Source: Epiperipatus broadwayi (Eukaryota; Onychophora; Udeonychophora; Euonychophora; Peripatidae). Taken from it: a DNA stretch of 64,000 nt. Every line of letters begins with the position of its first letter. The stretch's first letter is position 1. The notes under the pieces were generated by a model that did no database searches, was not told the origin of the DNA, and saw only the letters and a list, made by a program, of their open reading frames with translations. The stretch lies in assembly GCA_028023455.1 (NCBI GenBank), contig JAQFVV010006449.1:1162812-1226811 (forward strand). Direction: 5' to 3'. The translations under genes and the position numbers were made by a program. Below are positions 39,664 to 49,254 of this stretch, piece by piece.

Positions 39664-41453
39664 TTATTCCTAGGATGCTGTAACGTCATCACCGAAGGCA
39701 GCAGTTGGTGGCCAAAGGTGGAGGGTGCTAATAATCACCTGATACTAGACACATGCTTGATGATGACTTTTTATTTAGGTTCTTATAACTGCAGATTACT
39801 TTCAAGTGAAGGAAGATTGCAAGAATTAAAAGAACTTTCTTATATTAAATGAGACATTAATGGACTTTGTGAAGTTAGAAGAAAAGCTGAAAAGACACAA
39901 TTGATTTAAAATGGGGGCATGTACTCTATTATAAAGACACAAATATTTGAAATACAACTGGAGTAGGATTCTTTATAAATAAAAAGTGGAAGAACAACAT
40001 TGCTGAAATTGATGGTATATTGGACAAAGTGTCAAGATTAGTTATACAACTTAATAGCAGATACCAAATTCAGATAATTCAGGTTTATGCCCCCAACAAG
40101 TTCTCATAGAGATGAAGTAATAAAATATTTTTATATAGATGAACAAAACGCTCTTGGTCAGAATAAACATTTTAAAATTGTTAGGGGAGACTTTAAAGCT
40201 AGAATTGGTAAACAAATGAATGGTGAAAGTGCTGTAGGTAATTTTGGTTATGGTAATAGAAATGAGAGAGGATGTAGATTGGATTTTGTCCCACCAAGAG
40301 AACAAACTGGATTTAAAAGTGGTTTTAGTACTGTAGATCATATCCAGGTATTGAGAGATATTATAGAAAGGACAAATGAATATGAGTTGCCATTATGTTC
40401 TGGATTTGTAGATTATAAAAAGGTCTTTGATTCTATTAACACTTCTTCAGGTTATAAATTCAGGATATTGTCATATTTTGTAGAATATTTATAAAAATGC
40501 AACAGTAACAATTAGATTATGTAATGATACAGGGAAAGTCAACACTGAAAAGGTTGTAAGACACAATGACTCCATATCTCCAAAACTTTTTACAGCAGTG
40601 CTGCAAATAGTATTTTGTGGATTAAAATGGGAAGCTAAAGGAGTGAAAGTAAATGCAGATTATTTAAGTCATTTAGATTTTGCAGGTGATATAGTTGGGT
40701 TTTTTTTTGCAAATAATGCTTTAGAGCTGTAGAAAATGTTGCTGGAGTTATCAGATGAAAATATGACTATAGATAAATGTTAAAAAGACTAAAGTAATGT
40801 TTATTCGATTCACTCAATGTATGAAAATAAAGATTGTTTATGATGAATTAGAAGAAGTTAACAGTTACAAATACCTTTGTCAAATTATTAATACAGATAG
40901 AAACATAGTGGATGAAATTAATCATAGAATTAAACTTTGGTGGAGTGCTTTTGGTAAAAATAACTTGATATTGAAAGGAAATATGCTTATGTTTTTGAAA
41001 AGGAAGGTTTTTAATAAATGTGTTTTACCAGTTTTTACTTATGAATCTGAGACTTGGACATCAATAGAAGTGCAATACAGAGACTTCAAAACACTCAAAA
41101 AAGTATATAGAGATGCATGTTTGGAGTAACAAGAAAGATCAAAAACACAATATATGGGTAAGAGAACAAACAGGTGTTACTGACCTCATTGAAAAAATTA
41201 AAAGACTGAAGTGGAGTTGGGCTGGACATATTGCTAGACAAGACGGTAATAAGTGGACAATTTAAATTTTTAATTGGATTCCAAGATATTGTAAAATACC
41301 AGAAGAGACCACATGTGAAATGGATGGATGAAATAAGAAAGTGTGTAGGGGTGATGTGGAGAAGAGAAGCTAAAGATCAGAGAAGATGGATTGAACTTGG
41401 AGAGACTTTTTTTCTTAGGGGATTGATAATGGTTGATGGTGATGATGATGATA
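39664..41453 (+). pseudogene. Endonuclease/RT retroelement copy 2, internally deleted
   Basis: Homologous to copy 1 at 33875-36819 throughout, but with many frameshifts and stops. Endonuclease pieces are recognisable (QIIQVYAP region, [12 protein letters not shown]). At about 40280 the sequence jumps from the endonuclease directly to REQTGFKSGFSTVDHIQVL of the RT, a deletion of about 1.1 kb relative to copy 1. Later blocks include FVDYKKVFDSI, the TTTAGATTTTGCAGGTGAT region (Gly for the first catalytic Asp), YKYLCQ, and the C-terminal KRPHVKWMDEIRK. The 3' end is again a (GAT)n tail. Confidence 0.9.
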
Positions 41454-41676
41454 AATAAGGTCATATACATGGGGTGTCAGAGTGTGTAAAATCAACATGT
41501 ATATGGCAACAATATTGGCATCACAAAAATTTGAGCATTCCATCATCAGATTTTCAATGGTATCAATTGCTGAAAAGTTGAAGGGTGGAGAAGATTAAAA
41601 TCTGTCCATTGAAGTTTAACGATATGCTATCTTAATATAAACTGAAGACTGATTATAAATATGTGTGTGGGAGATG

Positions 41677-41735
41677 ATAATCTGGACCTACTGTTGAGTG
41701 ATGGTTCAGCATAAAATACATATATCGGAGATCAT
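41677..41735 (+). ncRNA. Degenerate hammerhead ribozyme-like motif
   Basis: Aligned to the motif at 23841: the flanking sequence GGGAGATGATAATCTGGACC is shared. The core reads CTGTTGA (41691-41697). Stem II is GTG/CAT with a TGGTTCA-like loop, the GAAA box has become AAAA (41713-41716), stem III is ATA/TAT, and the post-cleavage strand begins TCGG at 41725. Stem I retains ATC/GAT. Two core changes make it almost certainly inactive. It lies in a repeat that also shares GAGCATTCCATCATCAGA with the 23.7-kb copy. Confidence 0.45.
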
Positions 41736-41863
41736 GTTTTTCACTTTTGTGTGGTCATAGTTCTTGGGTATATAATATGAGTGGATAGCTGAAAGAAGCT
41801 TGAACGTATATATTCAAACTCTCTTTAATTCTTAAAAATTGGTATTTACATTATACTAATATA

Positions 41864-42207
<344 letters not shown>

Positions 42208-42507
42208 GATATATGAAAAACAAAAACAGGTTATAAATCATGTAACTTTCTATCGCTTGCATTTATGATCAATAGATAAAGCTTTAACAAAACCTCCGAA
42301 CCAGCGTATTTTTGTTTACATAAATGTCAAAAGAGTCAGAGTTCACTATCTCTTTCATTGGCTCCACCTTCAGATCAGCTGATTTCAAGCTAATATGCTA
42401 TAATCAGTGAAGGATAAGGACCAGAGAAACTAGATCTAAACACTAACTCTCAGCATTTATGAAACAAGTGCCTACCAGTTTGCAAGCATGAATTTTTCAG
42501 ACATGTA

Positions 42508-42508
<1 letters not shown>

Positions 42509-42565
<57 letters not shown>

Positions 42566-42592
42566 ATATATATATATATATATACACACACA
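42509..42592. repeat. (TA)n palindromic run with TG/CA shoulders
   Basis: About 50 bp of TA, then GTGTG, a second TA run and CACACAC, which makes a self-complementary stretch. Confidence 0.9.
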
Positions 42593-43853
42593 TAAATGAC
42601 AACATGACTTAAAGTATAATTATGCATATTATCTGAAGTTCATTCAAAATATAATTTTGATAAACATTTTTTTAAAAAGATTAAAATTTCCAATCAAAAG
42701 CAAAAATGTGAGATACTTTTTACTTAAGAAGATATTTTCATATTTTTATCACTTAATGTTATGCACGTGATAAATAACTGTAATTATTCTCTGTAGAGAA
42801 TGAGTCCATTGTGGTATATGCTTCTGCCAGAGCATGTTTCTTGTGGGGAATCTGCTGCACCAATTTGTCAATTGTCATAATTAAAACAAATCATGTTATT
42901 CTATAATAAATGTATTTGCTAAGTACATCTCGCTTATTTATTGAGTTATATAATGGCTCAAAAATGCAAAAACAGGAAACTATGTTTCCCAATATGGTGC
43001 ATGGCAAAATAAACAGTTATAAAATAGCTTACAAGCAATCTGTTTTGGATAAATCTAAGGTTTTAAGGATTTAATAGAAGTTCCCTGTTCACACATCCTA
43101 AAAAACCATGGTGAGTAAAGTCCATTATCACTAAATGGTGATTTTGTTTCGGATGCTAATGACATTGTTCAGACAAAATTAGTTTGTAGCTATGAGATGT
43201 TTTACCTACAAGTTCTGTAAAGTTTGTGTGGTGTGGAAAATGAAAAAATGTCTCCATTTAAGACAACAGTGCAAAAAATCATGGTTTAGCTTATCCATCA
43301 GTCATATTAACCTAATGTTTTTCGGTGCGATTTGGTTTTATTTCATCAAACGAAAAAATGTCAATAAAACGTTTTGCATACTTGGGAATGATTTATGAAT
43401 TACTAGTAGGCATTAAAAGATCCAGTCTTAAGAATATTAGAGCTACTTCAAAAAGTGCAAAACTATGTTTAAACTGCTGCACTGTATCATACGAAGAACT
43501 ACATTTAAGTATATATATATATACATTCTAAGGATTACATTTAAGTATATATATATATACATTCTAAGGATTCAAACTTTATAGTAAAGATAAAAAAGAA
43601 TTAGATATAAAGATAAAAAATAACATTCATGTAAAAAAGAATATTTTTTTTTTAATTATATGCAGGCAGATATTTAGACAGTGAAGGACGAATTGATTAA
43701 AAGGATATGAGTAATTGATTATGACTTTGAATAAGATATCTACAAGGTCCTGCACAGCCATTTAAACTTAAATATGGATGCATCCTTAAAAAGTCATTAA
43801 AATATCTGGCATTGTGTGATTTACAGGATATATATCATTTTATTTTTATTTAG
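42593..43853 (+). other. Intronic non-coding sequence before last protease exon
   Basis: No gene supported. Includes the 36-bp tandem duplication at 43501-43572. It ends in a strong acceptor, TTTTATTTTTATTTAG, at 43853. Confidence 0.55.
43501..43572. repeat. 36-bp perfect tandem duplication
   Basis: The unit starting ACATTTAAGTATATAT and ending CTAAGGATT occurs twice without change (43501-43536, 43537-43572). Confidence 0.93.
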
Positions 43854-44018
43854 GGTGACTCAGGAGGACCACTGGTGGTTAACATTAATGGCAGTGATAC
43901 CGCTCTTGGAATATATGCTACTGGAGATTCAGAATGTGAAAATGGTTATAATCCTGCATTTTTTGTAAGAATCTCAAGATATGCTGATTGGATTCATAAT
44001 ATAATAACAAAAGAGTAG
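43854..44018 (+). CDS. S1A serine protease, last exon with Ser195
   Basis: This exon begins in phase 0 with GDSGGPLVV (catalytic Ser195 codon TCA 43860-43862). It continues INGSDTALGIYATGDSECEN and GYNPAFFVRISRYADWIHNI, then ITKE and TAG (44016-44018), the complete C-terminal barrel and helix of the family. Differences from typical members: position 201 is Val instead of Cys, which matches the missing Cys136 in the first exon. The 214-216 segment reads A-T-G rather than S-W-G. Cys220 is kept although Cys191 is lost, so it may be unpaired. The hydrolase function is inferred from the fold and the visible Asp and Ser. His57 lies in an exon I could not find, so activity is unproven. No clear AATAAA signal was identified downstream. 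Confidence 0.9.
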   Translation, partial: GDSGGPLVVNINGSDTALGIYATGDSECENGYNPAFFVRISRYADWIHNIITKE

Positions 44019-44346
44019 GGTAGTGATGGATTATATTTTCTGTTTAATGTTTATATTTTAATATTTGGAATTGCAATCATGTATTCTTGTAACGAAAAAT
44101 TTGTCAGTATATAAATATTGATCTTGAAATATTATTAGTAGTAGTTTTGTCATCTTTATTTCAGTTATGTCATACTGTCACAACAAACTGTTTAGATTAG
44201 TTATGAGATAAATAGAAAGTAAAGACATTTTAATTAAATATTCATATCCCTAAATCCATTTGAAATAATGATATATGTTATGATGATGAATTTTATTTAT
44301 GAATTTAATATTGTAGTTCTGCACTAATATGTAGTAATAATATTAA

Positions 44347-45309
44347 GGTTGTTTTCTATTCCCTCGTGCCACCTGCATGATGACGGTCATGCTAATCAAA
44401 AACACATATATATTACGATTCCAGGCAGGGTTGTAATTTTTATCTATATAACTATCGCCATTTTTAGTTTTGTAATAGGAAATTAGAGGATCAAATAGTA
44501 AATAATATTACTTTTTAAAAATAAATAATTTTAGAAATTCACATTAAATTTTAAAATGATACCTAAATAATTGACATTTTTTGGACAGTAATTAATCATC
44601 AAATGGGTTGTTTTTGTTTGTGTGTATATCTATAAAAAGTTGTGGTATTTTTAATACAAAATAATATGCAATTATACCCATTTTTCCATTTACACAAAAT
44701 TTCTCTACATGCACGCTAAATTTAAAAAGGATACCCGAGTAATTTTCTTTTTTGGGGGGACAGTAATTAATAATCAGACACTGGGGTTGTTTTGTTTGTG
44801 TGTATATATCAAAAGTAACTTGTCACGGATGAATTCTCGTGAAAACATTACTTTTCATACACTCTTTAATATACTGCTCTACCACACTCTTAAAAGCAAT
44901 TTTTAAGGGTTACGCATTTGTAATAGAATCTTCATGACATCATTAATAAAGTTACAATGTAACAGTAGGTTAGAGCAGTTGAAAAGAAAAACCCTTGTAA
45001 TGAAATTTTAAATAATTGTGACAGGCTAAAATCCATACACTCTCACACCAAGGTATAGAGAAAATAGACATTCTAGCATTATGATAAAGTTAATAACACA
45101 ACCAACTATGGCAGCCAATAAATGCATTTGTCTGTGCCTTTAGCATAGAAAAAAGCCAAACTGGCTCAGCCGGCAGGGACTCTTTCTGTGTTTTACCATA
45201 GAAACAAACCTCTTGGGTTGTGTGTAGGCCACCGAAATGGTATATTTTTAGGAAATTGATCTACAAATAATGTCATCACATGGCTGGCATGAGGGAATAG
45301 AAAACAACC
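44347..45309. mobile_element. Non-autonomous TIR transposon with 8-bp target duplication
   Basis: The 963-bp element begins GGTTGTTTTCTATTCCCTC, and its other end is the reverse complement of the same 19 bp, with weaker similarity beyond. AATATTAA flanks it on both sides (44339-44346 and 45310-45317). Eight-base duplications occur in hAT, P and Merlin superfamilies; I cannot assign one from the TIR. There is no transposase frame. Inside, a segment at about 44540-44640 is repeated, diverged, at about 44715-44815 (shared GGACAGTAATTAAT and GTTTGTGTGTATAT blocks). Confidence 0.8.
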
Positions 45310-45405
45310 AATATTAATAATAATACATGTATGAGTACTAAATTAATATTAGAAAACAACGAATATTAATAATAATAATACATGTATGAGTATTAAATTA
45401 ATATT
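45299..45405. repeat. 52/55-bp tandem duplication across a transposon end
   Basis: The unit from AGAAAACAAC to AAATTAATATT at 45299-45350 is repeated at 45351-45405 with one extra AAT and two substitutions. It duplicates the last 11 bp of the TIR, the target repeat and flank, so it arose after the insertion. Confidence 0.88.
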
Positions 45406-45410
45406 TTTCC

Positions 45411-45413
<3 letters not shown>

Positions 45414-45442
<29 letters not shown>
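45414..45442. repeat. (TA)n(TG)n microsatellite
   Basis: Short compound dinucleotide run. Confidence 0.9.
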
Positions 45443-48400
45443 ATTTATTTATTTTTCTTTGCTACTTTTTATTCAACAAAAATTAGCTAATTTGTAAATG
45501 TAATATACTGAAACAGTAAGATTCGTTTTCGAATCTTAAGTTTCAACTTTTTCTGTCGTCTCTCACTGACCGGTCTATCCCGCCCAAATTTAAACTGTTT
45601 GGTATCGAATTGTGTGTGTAGCAATATTAAAAGTGTATAAATATATGTAGAATTCAGCATAAACATGCACACATTTCGATCTCAAATTAAAGGCAATAAA
45701 TAGGGATAAAATAATATAATTTAGATTTCTTTTAGTTATATAATTTTGTATAATTTTAATCATTTATTTTGGATTATAAAGTTCGTATTTATTGCTTTGT
45801 TTAAATTTCATTTAATAATAATTCTAAAAAAATCTGATGTAATATTTAATTAAAAATTAAAATAATCTTATGTTCCCTTTTTGTCTTTGAAATTTAAAAG
45901 CATTGGTCAGTGATAGATAATAGATTAATTAAAGAAAAATTCCCCAAAATGTAATTAGCAAATGTAAAATGTAAACAATAGAACGGCAGCTTTCTTTAAT
46001 TAAAACCAACAAAATGCATTGATTATCCTCAGGGCAGATTAAGTAGAACATAAAAATATCTTAACAAAAATGTGGGAGATCAAGATAAGAAAAGAGGCCA
46101 TCTTAGACTTGCTGGAGACATTCACTTAAACTTTAGCTTTGCTCTCGAGCACTGAGAGTCTCCAAAAATATAAAAATAATTTGTTCCTGCCAAGATATGA
46201 CCGAGTAAAGCACCCAGATTATTCTCCATCGGGAGATGGCCTATCGGATGCCGAACTTTCCATTGCCCATCATAAATTCACCATGAAGATCTGCTGCCTG
46301 AAATAAATGAAAAAGCTGCTGCTGCTGTGAAATTAAATGAAATATCTAAATACAAGAAAGAATTGCCACTCGTGAACCTTTTTCTGCTAAACTAATGGAA
46401 TCAGAAAACTTATAAAACAGGTACCTGTCTGTGTTCAAACTTTAGAGTACTCTAATAATATACTATAGCTCTTTTTTATACTACTTATCTAAATTATAAA
46501 ATATAAAAACTACCATATATATAACTAAATTGAATAATTAATGTAATGTGTAAATGTATCTAATAATCTAGCTTACCTCACTCTATCTTTCTTGGGTGCG
46601 TATTTCTATAATCTACATTTCTATCTATAGTTATTATTTAATTACTGCATGCTCATAATTGTCTCAATGTTCAAAGTTTAAATCTATGATCGCTTGGAAC
46701 AATGAATGCGTGCCAAATTTTCATTAATATTTGCTTTCATAACTAACTTAACTTTCATATAAATCGACACGCATTCAGTACATCATTTATTGTAATGCAG
46801 GGTCTACTACTTCGCAAATGGCTGGCATATTAGTTGTAATAACTCCCAGTTTATATATGTTTTGTATTTATTAAATCTAATGAATAATTCTAGAAAATCA
46901 CATTTCTTTGAGAGTTGCCAGAGTTCTTTAGTAAATGATGATAATGTAGGGCCAAGTCAGAAATCTATTTAAATCTCATCATAATCGTTTATACAGTATA
47001 CATGTGTTATGTTTTAGAGATGCGATGATCCATTCTGTCATGAAATTTCCGGATTCTTCAGGGTTGAAATTAACCCCAGTCATCCTATACATGCGGGCAT
47101 AATGGGTGCTCCCGTAGGACTTGACCTGTCATGCAGCCAGCCAGCAAATTGCAACATGGACCGCTTGTCCCTGGTTATGCTTATGTGACACCTTACTTCA
47201 TCGGGCCGAGGCAGAGACCAGCTCGACAGATTTATAAACTCATTCGCGGCATTGCAGTTTCAATATACTGCCATTCCATCTCGCCTTTCTAAAGCATACC
47301 ACATGTTCCTTTACTTAATTTTATTATTCTATATATCACTCCGCCTCTGCATTATCTTCATAATTCACTCTCAAATAAATGTTTGCCCTTAGACATAAAA
47401 TAAATATTTTAATTAAATAAATATATGTCCGCCGCTACTCTTAAATCTTACTTTAGACTCTTGCATTGCAAAGGTGTAAATTCCCCCAAGGCATGCAGTA
47501 AAAATACTTACTCGAGAATTTTAGGTAGCTAGATTACACCCTCAAATAAATGAATTCCTTTTGTAAACAAATAAATAATGTATTCTTTAAAATATAATCA
47601 TGTTGCAAATCTCACTACTGAAGCTGTTAGTCCATAAAATATTATTAGTAAATGATCTTCTTAAAATGTGTTAATAAATAATTTTAAACTACGTCTGCAG
47701 TTACGTTTCATTTATTCGATACCCATTCTATATAATATTTCCTCGATTATGTAAATATGAATGTTTAATTAATATTAGTTTGATTATTGGCTAACTCGAG
47801 AATAAAATCATGAATCTCTTGCATATCCCTGACCACCGTGCCTAAGGAAATATTTACTAATGTTGCATCAGATGCGTTGTTTCGTGGATTGTATTGTGGA
47901 ACCGATAAACTATGTTTGAACTCAGTACATGGGTGGCTTCGCTACTCGATGGCGCTGCTGTTCTGTATGGTGGTCGAATTCTGCACTATGTTTACGAGTC
48001 ACACGTTTTCTGACTGTTACAATACATAAAGTTATGTTTGTTGAAACAACTATTGAATGCACTTGTTACACACAGAAACAAGTAGTGCCACTCAGTGCAA
48101 GCTACAATAATCAATGAATGCAAGAAGGTTTGTGCATAAAATCCTTTTCTGGTGCCTACTCACCCAATATCCCTGGACAAATTTCTAACTAGAGTCTTTC
48201 ATTGATTGATTACTTTACATGGAAAGTTTTGCCTCTGTGTAAGCATAAAAGATGGTGATCATGTAAAAGCTTTCATTTTTTTTGTTCATATGCTTTCTAT
48301 ATTTTTATATTTTATTTTATATTTGTAGAGTGATTTATAAGACGTTAATCTCATTATCTTAAAGTATTTAAACACCATGTTTATGAAATTTACAATAACG

Positions 48401-48454
48401 TGATTTTAAACAAAAAAATATTGCATAAGTATATTTATAGTTTCAGTCATGGCA
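45443..48454. other. Non-coding region with GC-richer islands
   Basis: No gene could be supported. GC-richer blocks lie at about 46090-46420, 46990-47300 and 47830-48060. The first shares GCCATCTTAGA with the island at 8899-8909. They could be untranslated exons, promoters or unrecognised old elements. Confidence 0.45.
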
Positions 48455-48457
48455 GAT

Positions 48458-48516
48458 GGTGACCTGGGTCAACTGACGAGTGCTAGTTCTGCACGAAATG
48501 CATCTTGGAAGTCATT
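48458..48516 (+). ncRNA. Type I hammerhead ribozyme, unit 1
   Basis: All core positions are present. The core is CTGACGA (48473-48479). Stem II is GTGC (48480-48483) with GCAC (48491-48494) around a 7-nt loop. The GAAA box is at 48495-48498. Stem III is formed by ATG/CAT, and the cleavage triplet ATC ends at C48504. Stem I has an inner helix TCAA (48469-48472) with TTGG (48505-48508), an asymmetric internal loop (CTGGG opposite AA), and an outer helix GGTGAC (48458-48463) with GTCATT (48511-48516). The minimal, self-complementary stem III (ATGCAT) is like those of retrozyme ribozymes, which work best as dimers. Confidence 0.9.
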
Positions 48517-48875
48517 TGTCATTTATTGTATCTTTATTTATATGAATTTAAAAAAAGTGGGGAATTATGGAAGTTGTTTAATATATCTATAAATATATTA
48601 TACGTGGGAAAGATAAAGATGAAAACTCCGTGTGTTTGTATATTTAAAATTAAAAAAAAATCAGATATATTAATCTTTAACTGAGGTTTAAAGTTTATAT
48701 CTGTTCTAGAAATAATCTCTAGTTTAGTAAATGATTAATAATAATTATTATTTCATTTATCTCAGATGGATGGTGTCAAAATTATGACTGGAGTGAGTTT
48801 CACAGTTGTAAATAAAAGTATAACAATTTTTTATAGATAAGTACTCTTCATGTAATAGAGATTTATATGGGGGAT

Positions 48876-48934
48876 GGTGACCTGGGCCAACTGATGAGTG
48901 TTGGTTTAGCGTGAAACTCATTTTGGGAGTCATT
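48876..48934 (+). ncRNA. Type I hammerhead ribozyme, unit 2
   Basis: Core CTGATGA (48891-48897) and GAAA (48913-48916) are intact. Inner stem I is CCAA (48887-48890) with TTGG (48923-48926), where unit 1 has TCAA; the C restores a Watson-Crick pair. Outer stem I GGTGAC/GTCATT is the same as in unit 1. Stem II is weakened to wobble pairs (GTGT with GCGT). Stem III has a mismatch, and the cleavage triplet is ATT (cut after T48922). It is probably less active than unit 1. Confidence 0.78.
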
Positions 48935-49254
48935 TGTCTTCCTATTGTATCTTTATTTATATGAATTTTAAATTAATGGGGAAGAGTATGGAGGTTGTTT
49001 AATATATCTATAAAGATATTACACCTGGGAAAGAAAAAAGTGAAAACTCTATGTGTTTTTATGTTTAAAATTAAAAAATCAGATATATTTCTTAATCTTT
49101 AACTGAAGTTTAAAGTTTATATCTGTGCTAGAGATAATCTCTAGTTTAGTAAATAATTAGTAATAATCATTATTATGTTTATCTGAGGTGGATGGTGTCA
49201 ATGTTATAAGTAGAGTGAGTTTGACAGTTGTAAATAAAAATATAACAATTTTTA

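Larger units (their letters stand above)
48455..49254 (+). mobile_element. Retrozyme-like tandem dimer, 418-bp unit with hammerhead ribozymes
   Basis: Two direct copies of a 418-bp non-coding unit lie head to tail (48455-48872 and 48873-49254, the second lacking about the last 37 bp). They are alike over almost their full length with scattered substitutions and small indels. Each carries a type I hammerhead at the same place, so the distance between predicted cleavage sites is exactly one unit. Tandem hammerhead units of a few hundred bp are the hallmark of retrozymes, non-autonomous retroelements replicated through self-cleaved, circularised RNA. There is no open frame. The reverse transcriptase would have to come from elsewhere; Penelope-like elements are candidates. 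Confidence 0.85.
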
